DNA of 64,000 nucleotides from Epiperipatus broadwayi (taxonomy: Eukaryota; Onychophora; Udeonychophora; Euonychophora; Peripatidae), in contig JAQFVV010012490.1 in the NCBI GenBank assembly GCA_028023455.1, positions 3,846,576-3,910,575 on the forward strand, in the 5' to 3' direction. This document shows, piece by piece, positions 1 to 12,056 of this stretch (the stretch's first letter is position 1; each line of letters opens with the position of its first letter). A program made the position numbers and the translations under genes. A model generated the notes under the pieces. It was not told the origin of the DNA and ran no database searches. It saw only the letters and a program-made list of their open reading frames with translations.

Positions 1-2582
1 TGTATTATGACATAACTAAATACTAAAAAATAAAAAAAAAAAGATGTCAAATATAAAAGTGTAATTTGATGCAAATATAATCTCTAAAAGTAATATGTAA
101 GGAAAAAAAAATCTCTCTTGATAATGAAGAGACATCTGAAATATTCATAGAATAAATTATAAAAGATAAGGTCAAATAATATGAAAACATGATGCTGCAA
201 ATGCTAAGAAGACCATTGGTTTGAGAACATACATATGCATCAATTAAACATAAATACAACTCAAGGGAAACTGTGCATATCATAAACTATGTTAATTGCA
301 CTTAAATATAACTAATTAGACTGTTAAATTATTTAATACAAATATGTAATGTTAACTTGGTGATTGTATATTTTGTATTAATGTTGATAATTTTCTGTAA
401 TATGTATTCAAACTAATATAAATAAAGCTTCATTCCAAATATGTTTTTGTGTTGATATAATTTGTATACTTACTGTAAGCTTTTATATATTATAAACGCT
501 GCGTTTACTTATATATATTTATTACATAAATTTACATCATTTATTTACTAGCAAGAATTTATTCATACCAATTTTCTTTTAATAAATATATATATGATTA
601 TTAATTATTCTTTATTTTTTTATTATGATAAAAATGAAAAAAGACTGCTACTTGATTGAAAAAGATTAAAATTACTTCAAAGAAGTTTAAATAAATCTCA
701 TTATAATATTTTGTAAGAAAAATTTCAGATTTTTAAAAATCTTTCACTTTTTACATACCATCTCTTAATTAACAGTCACTCCAAAAATTCAAATATGTAT
801 TTAAAGGCATTTGGGGACAGGGGAGACAAAATATTGTCTTGGATCTCTTCAGTTGGGTTAAAATCCACATAGATTTCTATACATATATAAATTGGTTTAA
901 ATATTTTTACCGATAAAAGATGATTGTTTATGCTTATTTAATGGAAACTGTTATCTTGAATAGCTTTTCTAAACTTGAAACATTGGTCTGCACTATTTCC
1001 CAACAAACTATCTGAGCCTTTCAATAAATTTTTCTTTTAAAATATATGATGGCAATCAAATTAAATTATTTTACAAAAAAAAATTAAAATACTGCTAATG
1101 TTTCTGTGTGACGCCAACACAGCTTCTTTAAGCTTTCTCTTTATTTTATTAATAAAAAGATGTTGCTTGGCAATAGATTCGGCCACAATATTATTTAATA
1201 AGATTTTTACATATAACAAAAAAGGAAAGTATTTTGATAATTCAGGAATTAAGAGCTCTGCATTACACAAGACAAAATTAGTAATGTTTATTAAAAAATA
1301 ATATCAACATTGTTTATATTATTTAATAACATCAACATTATTTGTATTATTTTTTAAAAAAATTAGTTTAATTCAAACATAAAATTATTTTAAAATGCCA
1401 TAGAGTTTATAAAATTCTGTCCTTTCGAACAACTGGCAGAACAACAGTAAAATTAATGTCAGAAAAAAAGAATATTTTTGCTGTCAGTGTTAAATCTAAT
1501 TCATCAATTATATCAATTTTAATAAATATGAATTCTCGAAAAAATTGTTTATGATCAGAGAGGCTTGAAAACTGTGAGTTAAATAAATGGCATTGGGAAA
1601 AAGTTATTGAAGAAAAAAAAAAAATTCTTAATCAATAATCTTTCAGAATAAAAATAGAAAAACAAGAATGAAGAATTTAAATATAATGAATATATTCTTA
1701 TAATTTACAAAAGAAAAAACTCTGAAGAAAGTGTATGGCAATTTCACAAAATATTAGCTAGTTTTAATTTTTTCTATTAAACTATTTTATTTGATTGTTA
1801 CCAAATACTTTGACAGAAAAGTTTTCAGTCAGGCTTAGCCAGAATGGCTGGAAAATAAATTAGATAAATGTTTCTTTCAAACATTTAATAAACCTAATCA
1901 AGATAGCATAAAATCATATATACATAGTTTCCTGTCAAATAATTATAAACAATCATATAGATACATCAAAATATTTATACAATATGATTTAATATTTTAA
2001 TAAATTATTTTTAACATTTGAAAAAAATTATATTACAAAAATTAGAAATAAAATTAAATCATTTAGCAAAATCTTGCTCATTGAAAGTACCACATTGCGA
2101 ATTATAACCTTTGTTTATGAACTGTGATAAAAGATAACAAATCTTTGCTTGTACTTCAAAATCAAGTCCTTCCCTTACTTCATTCCTTTAAAAATGTGCT
2201 CAGTGGTAAATAGTTTGCAATAAAAAGTAAAAACACTGTATTCTGTGTAGTATTTTTAATAATACAATCTGGGTGCAGCATCTTGAGACAAATTTTAATA
2301 GACAAAAAATACAGGCAATAGTTCAAAGCCTTATGTCTGAATTTTTATTATTTGATCCATATGTCAATCTTAGCTAAAATTATAAGCACTTGATAATGTA
2401 TTACTCTACTTTTTAAATTTTCTCGAATGAATTAAGTTTTAGTATTAATAATGGCTTCTAAAACTAGTAAAAAAAAAAAAAAAAGAGAATTTTGAAACTA
2501 CATAAATGGTTTTTAAAAATAATAATAATAAAAAGAGAATTTAGAAACTAATATATAAATTATCACTACAAAAATAACTTAC
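1..2582. other. AT-rich intron, downstream part of the cysteine synthase gene
   Basis: This is the start of the intron that follows the exon ending at 2583. The donor GTAAGT is on the minus strand at 2582-2577. I see only low-complexity AT-rich sequence, A and T runs and short open frames with no protein resemblance. The expected next coding segment of the family, just after the CDNGH residues, was searched for on the minus strand and not found. The C-terminal exon(s) therefore probably lie left of the window. Confidence 0.6.
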
Positions 2583-2717
2583 ATGACCATTATCACAAAG
2601 ACAGGTGACAATGACATGACCTGGACCCATGAGTTGCGCTACTTTATAAGCTGCAGCAACATTTAACCCAGTTGATGCACCAACAAAAAAACCTTCATCG
2701 TGAAGCAATTCAAATGT
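2583..2717 (-). CDS. Cysteine synthase-like gene, exon near the C-terminus
   Basis: This 135-bp internal exon holds 45 codons, phase 0 at both ends. Its acceptor is TTTTTAG (minus strand, just above 2717) and its donor GTAAGT (2582-2577). It translates to TFELLHDEGFFVGASTG, then LNVAAAYKVAQLMGPGHVIV, then TCLCDNGH. GFFVGASTGLN and LGPGH-like VIVTCLCD are hallmarks of the C-terminal half of cysteine synthases (CysK, PLP fold type II). In that family the serine or threonine of the G(A/S)S(S/T)G loop lies near the cofactor ring, and CD(N/S/T)G precedes the RY segment, which is expected in the next exon. The match is closer to bacterial and fungal cysteine synthase than to vertebrate cystathionine beta-synthase. 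The enzyme would make cysteine or beta-cyanoalanine from O-acetylserine or cysteine; the actual substrate is not readable from sequence. Confidence 0.93.
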
Positions 2718-4744
2718 CTAAAAATTTTAAAAACAAAATAAATAAAATATTAAGATCATAAAGCGTTTTACTTAAAAAAAAAGCTAAAATTATGATAATC
2801 CCTGCAAGGGTCAAAAAATAATAAACATCATTATACAATAAAAAAAAAAAAACAAGAAATTTTTAAATAACAAAATATAAGACAATAAAAAATTACAAAT
2901 ACTAAGATATTAACAAAAAATTTAAGTAAAAGCCTCCATAATATTATAAGAATTCGACATAACATAAAGCATCAATAAAATAAATATAAAGTTCGTATTA
3001 CAAGATAAATATGTAAAAAGTACTGAAGTATTTAATTTCTAGAATTTAGCAAATGAGATTAAATTGGGAGTTAATGTCAATAAAAATTCAACTCATTTAA
3101 AAAAATAATTGTTGTTTTTCTTTTTTATAGCTGGGTTGAGAAATTATTCAGAGTTTATTTCTGAGAGACTAGCAAAATGTAATCAATAGAAAGCATTTGT
3201 CTTTTAATTTATATCTCTAATACCATAGGAGACCTAGGCATATATTTGGTCATTATACTGTTCACATGTTAAATATCTTGCTTTTAATTCTACTGCAACA
3301 ATAATACAAATAATTAATACAGAAATAAAGAGCCTTTATTCAGAAAAGGTACTATCACCATTTAATAAGTTGTGTTAACCCTGTTTTATATCTAGACTCA
3401 TTTTGCTTGTTCTTCAAAAAGTAAAGGTAAATACTCAGACTTAATGTCTGGAAGAGTATGACACTTGACTTGATAGTAAAGGTTGCAGTATATTAAAATC
3501 ATTTTTATTTTTACAATGAATGACAGATACTCATCTAACTAAACCAGATTCAGACAGGATCTTTACAGTCTAACTAATAATACCTATTTATAGACCAATA
3601 CTGGATAGCTAGCTTGAGTTAATAATAAGTTACCTATCTGAAAAGAAAAATTCTAAATAAGCTTGTAATTTAAAAAACTTCACACAAACATGAGTCAAAT
3701 TCATAGTGTCTTAGGAATTTCTGCATTTTGTAAAAAATTTAATGAATTAAGTATAATAATTGAAATATCAAAATATTTAACATATTTTTAAAATCATATT
3801 ATTCTTATAAAAAAATTATGATAGAAATTGAATCAGCAGAATTGCAAAATATTGTAAAAATATAGTTTTGTGGAAATAATAATTGTGAAAACAACTGCAT
3901 CTTTATAATTATATAACAATATTTTGTTTACTTATTAACAAATAAATTCCATATTTATTACTTGCAAATTTTCATGTTTAAAGCTATTTCATACTATGCT
4001 AAATTTAAATTTCATAATGAATGATAAATATGAAATATGTGTATTCTGGATTTACATTTGGTATTATTCATACTGGACAAAAATTATATAAAACTTTAAA
4101 ATATAGTAGTATAATTAATGATTTTTCAGAAAAAAAATGCAAAAAAAGTAATTTTCAAAAAATAATAAACATACAAGTCTTTAATATCTAATCACCAGCT
4201 CATTAATATTGCAAGCATCAGAAAAAATGTTATTTTATAATTTTATCAGAACAGATTTTCTCAAGACTAAAAGATATTTGAAATGGAGAAATCAAATTCT
4301 GTTTCCAATAAAATATTTTCAATATTGATTGTTTTAGCTTTAGATCCTGAAAACTCTAGGGCTAGCTGCGGTGATCCTCATTATTCTTCAAAATCTCAAC
4401 AAATATCATAGTAACTTCCAGCCTTTAGCTAGAATACCACAACCAGATATGATTTATTTAATTTAATAAAGTATTCATAACATTTTTATTTGCTATCCTT
4501 GTAACTTAAAAATCCAATATATTCTCAATGAGTACATTTAAAATCTCAGATAATTTCCTTGAATTGAGATATCATAAAAGTGTAAAATAATTTTATTGGA
4601 TTTTATCTTAACATAAACTAATTTAAAAAATCCAATGAGTTAATATTAACTGTAGCAGGTAGTACAAAATCTCAATAATACTGCATATTAAACCACTAAA
4701 CATCAATCATGATTAGCATTTCCTAGGCTTACACAAACTGTTAA

Positions 4745-5696
4745 ACCAGTGATGTAATCTATGGCCCCTCCTTTATTGAAGTCAGGAATCTCTCAGCCAC
4801 TATGCCAGAGAAACCTGTTAGCCACTTAACTTTCCTTATCCATTCCCCACTCTTATGTTTTTCTTGTATTTTTCTCTATCCTGCTCCACCCCATTTCCAC
4901 ATTATTATCTTGATCTAGATCCCCTTTATCTTTTTCCAAACCATAAAAACCAAGAATCCATTTTCTGTATAATCACTTTGTTTATATTTATTCTTCCACA
5001 ACATTATTTATACCTTTTCTTTTGGTAAGCATTTACATTCAATTAGCAGATACCTAATATTTTCCACGCTTTTCTTACAAAACTTGCAGACTAAATCACC
5101 CACATTTCTCCATTTATGTGTATATTTCCTTATTGCTAACGATCCTGTTTGAGCCTTAAACAGTAAACTACTTTCCTTGTTATTATTATAAATTAACTCA
5201 TACACAATACTCTGTTTGCTTATATATATATTTAAACTCTTTTTACTCTCCATATTAGTTCTTCATCTTTCCAGGTCCCTATTTTTTATTAATGCATCTA
5301 CTCTTCTATTCCATTCTTTGCCACTATAACACTCAATAATCCTCCTAACACAATCATCCCGCCTTTGGTATTAGTATAATGAAATAAAAATCTTCTGCAT
5401 ACCATACTACCTATCTTACTGCCTGTCCTTTACTCATAACCCAATTAAATACTACTTTGACTATTCTCTTACTATCCATAAATTGCAATTTACTGAACAT
5501 TTTCATTTTGTATCTCTCACATAAAAACTTGATCATTCCATTTCTCATTGAATTATCTCCTTTGCTGTCCACACATCTGCATCTAATGCATATCTTCCTA
5601 CTTCTCTTTGTACTTTTTCTAAATAATCTAACATTCCATTACTAACACATAACCCATCGTTACCATAAGTTAACCCTGACTGCCACTGCCTTCTGT
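4745..5696 (-). pseudogene. LINE retrotransposon 3' end, C-terminal zinc-finger region
   Basis: Minus-strand reading frames broken by stops give a run typical of the region after reverse transcriptase in non-LTR retrotransposons. The N-terminal part reads QSGLTYGNDGLCVSNGMLDY and EKVQREVGRYALDAD. Further on comes SLLFKAQTGSLAIRKYTHKW, then the zinc-finger-like block VCKFCKKSVENIRYLLIEC. The longest open part is 5008-5253 (81 codons). The 5' side stops exactly where the hairpin MITE begins at 5697, so the LINE was either interrupted or already truncated there. It is dead: in-frame stops and no RT or endonuclease in the retained part. The clade was not determined. Confidence 0.7.
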
Positions 5697-6004
5697 ACAT
5701 ATAAAAGCTCTTTTCGGCAAATTTTAAATTTTTGCCCTTTTCAATATGGCTTAATTACAAAAATAGCCCATACTGCATATATAGTGACATCAATTAATCT
5801 AACTAATAATTGGATAATGAAAAATGAATGGAGGGTTGTATAATATGTGTTGTTATAAAGATATTTAAGTGTAATTATAGGTTTGGGTTAATTTTATATA
5901 GAGCCGGTAGATGTCACTATGTATGCAGTATAGGTTATTTTTGTAATTAAGCCATATTGAAAAGGGCAAAAATTTAAAATTTGCCGAAAAGAGCTTTTAT
6001 ATGT
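5697..6004. mobile_element. Hairpin MITE, 308 bp, about 95-bp inverted arms
   Basis: The left arm (5697-5791) and right arm (5910-6004) are inverted copies of each other, nearly perfect over about 95 bp. They run from ACATATAAAAGCTC inward to the GTGACATC / GATGTCAC boundary, with a 118-bp spacer. There is no coding capacity. A target duplication is not clear: TA precedes the left end but TT follows the right. It is probably a non-autonomous DNA transposon inserted beside or into the LINE remnant. Confidence 0.75.
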
Positions 6005-6976
6005 TATTTTTATGTGTTATGATTATATGACTATATTACAGCTATTGTTATATATCATTTTGTTGTTAGTAAAGATATTTTATTATATCTATGATTTATT
6101 TATGCAAATATATGTGATTATAACTGATAATCACATTGTATAATTTTCAGCAGTATTTGTGTTGAGAGAACAATTAATAAAGTGTATTTGTAATCTGTCA
6201 ATTAAAAAAAAAGTATATTATTTATGATATGAGTTAAATCCACGCTCAATCAAACAAGTTTAAATGAAATTAGTAATTTTTTTAGTCACATTTGGCTAAC
6301 AATTTTAATAATCAATAAAAAATAAAAAAAAGTTGGGATTCTAAAGTGAGAAATATGAGAGAAAAAGAAATTGCCTAGACTTTAATTTGATAGCAATTCT
6401 TTTTGCTATATATTTTTTGTTATTGTTGGTATAAAAAAAGAGTAATAATTAATTCGGTGCATATTGTTTATGCATAAAAAGGGATTAATAAAATCTTTAT
6501 ATTATATAGATATTAGATTTGAACCTGAGAATTAATAATACAGTAATTACTATTAATATTAAAAAAATTTCAAAATTAAATATTAAGTAAAATGTCAATA
6601 AATAAATTATATAATGATATAAATGAAAATAATTCCCTTAAGAGATTATCTTGTTTGTAAATAAACGTATAATTATTTTTAAAAGAGGTATTAGTAATTA
6701 AAAAAACAGAAATGTAAAATAAAAAAAATTTCAAAAATAATTCAGTTTTAATGTTTGTCAAGTGAAGTTTTAACCGGCAGCTTATTGTTGGGAAAACAAA
6801 AATCAGTAATGAATTAGTGAAAAGTAACTTAAGTAGTTACACTTAAGTTAATATAAGAAGTATAACTATACATTTTTTTCTCAGTGCTAAAATAATTTTT
6901 ATATGAAGACAGTATAAATTTACTTTGTATGGCTTACAAATGCATTTTTTTGATATTTTTCTAAGACTATATCTCT

Positions 6977-7089
6977 TTTTCCTGAATTATGCGAGTTTGA
7001 GATGAGAGTTTTCCAAAACTACCTATGAATACTCTTTCCTGAATTATGCGAGTTTGAGATGAGTTTTCCAAAACTACCTATGAATACTC
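6977..7089. repeat. Tandem duplication, two units of about 57 bp
   Basis: Two adjacent copies share CCTGAATTATGCGAG and CCAAAACTACCTATGAATAC. They differ mainly by a 2-bp AG insertion in the first copy. No function is visible. Confidence 0.8.
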
Positions 7090-7314
7090 AGCCATTTTAA
7101 AAGTTAGTCTGTCTGCTGAATATATATAAATTTGACAGAAGAAGTAACCAGAAAATATTTAAATAAATTATAGAGAAATAACTTGAAAATAATAAAATTC
7201 ATCTTTTCAGAAGTGACTTAAAAATAATAAAGTATATTTTATAAAAGATTGAAAACCAAGTTATATCAGATTTCAAGCATTAAGAAGTCTTAGAATTTTA
7301 CAATAGATGGCATA

Positions 7315-8612
7315 TTTAAAGTTGTAATTAATAATTTGTTAAGTGCATATCATTACCTAAGTAATATATATTAAGGCTATAATCTTAAGACTATGCACCT
7401 AGATGCGACAGTAGGAACCTCTACAAATCTTAACACAAGATTAATGACTTTAAAAGACAAGAGTGGCCTCTTATCATCAACCTATTTTTTAATTATATAA
7501 GCGAATCTAAAGCATTTTGATTTGAGAGTGCGAAGCTATTAAATATTTCACTGATTAAGTCCACAATTTCTATACAAGCTAACATAAGCGAAATCTTTTG
7601 ATTTACAGCGAGTCAGTGTGAAGCTCTTATAATTAGAAATCTTTTAAGACAATTTAAAGTTGTAATTAATAATTTATTAAGCACATACTCATTACCTAAG
7701 TAATATATATATTAAGGCCATAATCTTATGACTATGCACCTAGATGTGACAGTAAGGACCTCTACAAATCTTAACGACTTTAAAAAAAACAAGAGCGGCC
7801 TCTTATCTTCAACCTACTTTTTAATTATATAAGCGAATCTAAAGCATTTTGATTTGAGAGTGTAAAGCTATTAAATACTTCATTGAATATTAAGGCTATA
7901 ACCTTAAGATTATGCGCCTAGATGCGACAGTAGGGACCTCTACAAATTTTAACACAAGATTAACAATTTTAAAAACAAGAGCAGCTTCTTATGTTCAATG
8001 TACTTTTTAATTATATAGACAAATCTAAAGCATTTTGATTTGAGAGCGTGAAGCTATTAAATACTTCACGGCCTCTTATCTTCAACCTACTTTTAATTAT
8101 ATAGGTGACTCTAAAGAATTTTCATTTGAGAGCGTGAAACTATTAAATACTTCACGGCCTCTTATCTTCAACCTACTTTTAATTATATAGGCGACTCTAA
8201 AGCATTTTGATTTGAGAATGTGAAGCTATTAAATACTTCAGTGAAGTATTTAATAGCTTCACGCTCTCAAATCAAAATTTTACTTAAGTAATGAGTATGC
8301 GCTTAACAAATTATTAATTACAACTTTAAATGGTTTTAAAAGATTTCTAATTATAAGAGCTTCATATTGACATGCTGTAAATCAAAAGATTTCGCATACA
8401 TTAGCTTGTATAGAAATTGTGGACTTAATCAGTGAAGTATTTAATAGCTTCCCACTCTCAAATCAAAATGCTTTAGATTCACCTACATAATTAAAAAGTA
8501 GATTGAAGATAAGAGGCTGCTCTTGTCTTTTAAGGTTGTTAATCTTGTGTTTAAGATTTGTAGAGGTCCCTATTGTCGCATCTAGGCGCATAGCCTTAAT
8601 ATATATTAATAT
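7315..8612. mobile_element. Array C: inverted tandem repeat array with 9-bp TSD
   Basis: Units of about 340 bp and shorter derivatives (about 83 bp, three times at 8029-8235) run in plus orientation from 7315. At a palindromic point near 8241 the same sequence turns to minus orientation and continues to 8612. The flanks are GATGGCATA at 7306-7314 and 8613-8621, a probable target-site duplication of the whole array. Recognisable unit landmarks are TTGTAATTAATAATTTGTT, ACCTAAGTAATATATATTA and AGCATTTTGATTTGAGAG. No ORF is present. The plan equals that of ribozyme arrays A and B, but no full hammerhead core was found. A diverged copy lies at 40733-40960. Confidence 0.7.
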
Positions 8613-9951
8613 GATGGCATACAATCTTAATGGTTTAAAATCAAAGGGTAGCAGAACTTATGCACAGAAATCTATGTATATACTGATGATAAGTATATAG
8701 ACTTAAAAACATAAATGAAAAACAAAGCAGTTTCTGTAGTCCTGTCAGTAATGTGCATATATATGTATAAAGCCTGAATAATTGATTTCTGAATTTATTT
8801 TTAAATATTTAATCTCAATAATTTTAATAAATTAAAAAGAAAGGATTTCACCTTTTTAAATAAATTTTAATAAATATACTTTCAAAAGTATATTAATTAT
8901 TGATTACTGCAGATATGTTTATATTTTAGAAATAATTGAAATAAATTTAATCAAGCAATATGTGTGCTAAATTACCTTTAAACAAATAGAATAAACAACA
9001 TATTGGATTAATGAGATTTAGTTAAAATGTATTATATACATATGAATAAAAGGATGTATATTTTATTTTACATTTTATTCTTGATGGAAAGTCAGATTAG
9101 GAATAAACCATATTTTGTTGATTTATTATTATTAAACACTATTGATATAAGTCTTTATTCTCAAAAATATGTTCTGTCTGAATATACATTTCATATATAA
9201 ATGTTTGCTGGCCATTAATACAAAATGAAGTATTCAAATCTTGTGTTAGTAAATCAGAAGTGTAAGGAATGAAGAATAGACAAGTAATTGCACAGTCAAG
9301 TGAAAAACTAACCAGTTAGGAAACTTAATTGGAGATAATATTATTTCATAAATATAAATCAACTTAGTTTCATCAAATAACCTTTATGTTCTAATATTGA
9401 ATTTAATGAGTCAAATACGTTGTAAATCATCATAATGGATATAATATTGCATAAATAAAAATAATTTTATCTATAAGATTTGATGATGATCCGGTCCTGA
9501 TAGCCAGAACTACAATAATTAGTATTCAAAGATGTGGGCATAGTCTGATCAGAGAAAAATACCTTACCACATTTTATCATTTCATAAAATTTGCACACTA
9601 ATCCAAAGTTTATTATCAAACTGGTTAAAGATCAAGTTTGAATTGGTGATTCTAACCGAAGAAACCAAATTAATCTATGATTATCTGCATCATTTCATTA
9701 AAAAAATGATTCACCAATGTCTGACTATTTATATAATTACTTATTTAAATCCCTCATCACTCAATTAAAATTTATATACTTTCAAATATATCAGTTTAAT
9801 AAAATTCTTTGTTAAAAATTATAAGTAAAATTGATTAAAAATAATAATACATATTATATTCAAAATAAAATAAATAAATCTGTTTTTTCACTCATATATA
9901 AAATCTGTGTGTCAAATTAACATTCATTCACAATATATAAGAATTATTTAC

Positions 9952-10110
9952 CATTTGAACTGCTTCAACATCGGTGATATGAAATGCATCATCGATTGGA
10001 GCTCCTTGCAAATTTCCTGTAACTCGCCCTTGGCCAATACCTTCAGTTATTGAATCACCCCCAGCACGTTCTAAACGTCCAAATTTGAAGTGATTATATA
10101 AAACACTTCC
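9952..10110 (-). CDS. Cysteine synthase-like gene, TEGIG exon
   Basis: This 159-bp exon has 53 codons, phase 0 at both ends, with acceptor ATTAAAG above 10110 and donor GTAAAT at 9951-9946. It reads GSVLYNHFKFGRLERAGGDS, then ITEGIGQGRVTGNLQGAPID, then DAFHITDVEAVQM. The (S/T)ITEGIG motif followed by a short basic segment and (I/V)D(D/G)AF is diagnostic of cysteine synthases; the loop closes over the active site and the GIG glycines lie at the dimer and allosteric region. It follows the exon ending in LADPQ, giving the family order ADPxGS. No stops or frameshifts are present, so the gene looks intact here. Confidence 0.95.
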
Positions 10111-11466
10111 CTTTAATTATATATATAAGAAGATTAAAAATAAACACAAAGTAATAAATAAAAATATTTCATCTAGTAGAAAGCTATGGCAGTTACAATA
10201 AAATTTTAAATCACAATTTCTTCTTTTTAATGACTCAAAAAAGTCACTAGATGAAATATCTTAACTTTCAAAAAGCACCACATATTCTTCAGAACTGTGA
10301 TGTTTTTCATGATAAAAACATAACATTTATTGATTATGCTACTATTGAAAATGCCTCATACTGGTAAAAATAAAATGATATTTCTGCTACAAGGTAAAAG
10401 TTATTGTTAAATAATTTTAAAAAAAATATATTTTTAATGTTTTTAAAACAGAATTGAAAACAGAATATATTTGCATTGAGTTTGTACATAGTAAATAAAA
10501 TTTGAAAAGATTAACATTCTAATTATGATATCTAAAATCGAAAATAGTATTCCCAAGAGATTTAATGAATAGCCTTGAGTTGGTGGTAGGAGCAGTTGGC
10601 TTATTCTTAAATCAATTAGTAATAGAAAATTGAGGGTGGAAAAAAGAGAAAGATTTCAGTCTGAGCAAAACTAAAGACTCAGTGCCATTCTCAGTTAATA
10701 TTAATATAAATGACAGATACTATTTATGATTTAGATGTCAGTCAACCTGGATGATAAACATAAATAAATTAATCTTTCTTATATTAAACCAAAATATTTG
10801 TAATGTAATTTTGTTAATAAAAATTTTAGAACCAGCAGTAAAAAACTATATTCGAAATTTATTGAGATTTCTTAGAAATTCAACTAGAATATTTCAAAAT
10901 ACCAAAAATCTTACTTTCAAACAGATCAATGGTATGTACTTTCTACTTTTTTTGTCTAACTTCACAAAATACTCGTAAAATATTTAGGTACAATTTTGTG
11001 CAAATTTACACAAATATTTCTTTATATTTGTCACAAAAAAGTTCTTGGATAAAAAGTTTTGATTGTTTTTGCCTAAAAATCTGCAAGGTATTATATTTTA
11101 AATCAAATCTATCTTTCATCTAATGTTGTTAAAATAATGTAAAATAGATTACTTTAAACATTTAATGCAACATAATGTTTGTAATTTTTTGTGAGAGCCT
11201 TTAATGATTTTTGAATCAAATATAATGACCTGTAAATGGTAAGCTTTTCACTATCACTTGATTAATAATAAAAATTTCTCAATACCATATAAAAAGACCA
11301 ATATAAACTTTAAAAAAACAATAAATATACTAGTGCAATCTAGTTTTCAAAATATTAGGGATTAGAAGAATGAAAACTGATGGAGATTTAAAAAAAAATC
11401 TATCCTTATAAAAAAATAGAACATAAAAAGATATTTTTGAATATTAATTATAAAAAGGAATCTAAC
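10111..11466. other. Intron (1.36 kb) of the cysteine synthase gene
   Basis: This is the shortest intron seen in the gene, lying between the exons at 11467-11528 and 9952-10110 with GTTAGA donor. It is AT-rich throughout. The short open frames at 10751-10978 and 10929-11123 have no family resemblance and no coding bias that I can see. No repeat was recognised. Confidence 0.85.
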
Positions 11467-11528
11467 CTGAGGATCAGCAAGGAAAACTTGAATTTTAGGG
11501 TTCTTTTCTTTTAAATAAGTACCCACAC
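11467..11528 (-). CDS. Cysteine synthase-like gene, 62-bp exon
   Basis: This small exon begins with the last two bases of a glycine codon split across the upstream intron and ends in phase 0. It encodes (G)VGTYLKEKNPKIQVFLADPQ. The pattern G(V/I)xxYLKEKNPxxxxxxADPxGS is the standard cysteine synthase segment linking the phosphate-binding loop to the next strand. The acceptor is TTTTAAG on the minus strand next to 11528; the donor is GTTAGA at 11466-11461. Confidence 0.93.
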
Positions 11529-12056
11529 CTTAAAATAAATAAATAAATAAAAGTATATGCATAAAAACAACAACACAATTAAACATTTTTGCTAATAAAT
11601 GAAAAATATAATATCTTTTAATAATTAACTTTATATGCATTTTAAAAATTAATTGACCAATACTATTTAATACTGTATATTAATATCTACATAATCTTTC
11701 CAAGATACCCAAAACTTCTTCCAATCTTATATGTTTCTATAAAATCTTTACAAAAATTCTCCACATTTCTCATAATGGTTCATATAATATAATAACAATT
11801 TCATCTGAGTAGAAATATTCTTAAAACAAAGATATTTCAAATACTGAAGAACACTGATAATTAGTTGAAACTATCATATATTAAATAAAGCATTGTGAAA
11901 AGTGAATTATGAAAAGAGTTTTTTTTTGTTTGTAAAGATATATTAATATCTCTAACAAGGGCAAGTAAAGTAATGAGACAATGCAATAGAATACTATAAC
12001 TCTTGGCCATCATTGATGGTAACTACACCCTATTAATAATGATGTAAAGATTCATT

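Larger units (their letters stand above)
2718..9951. other. Intron (7.2 kb) of the cysteine synthase gene
   Basis: This intron lies between the exons at 9952-10110 and 2583-2717 (minus strand), with GTAAAT donor and TTTTTAG acceptor. It contains a LINE fragment, a hairpin MITE, a 57-bp tandem duplication and inverted array C, listed separately. The stretches 2718-4740, 6010-6970 and 8625-9950 hold only AT-rich sequence in which I see no gene, RNA or named repeat. Confidence 0.8.

Noticed and set aside
7545-7630. Hammerhead in array C (CTGATTA ... GCGAAAT on the plus strand)
   Set aside because: Box one is mutated and no stem II pairs the sequences between the boxes.
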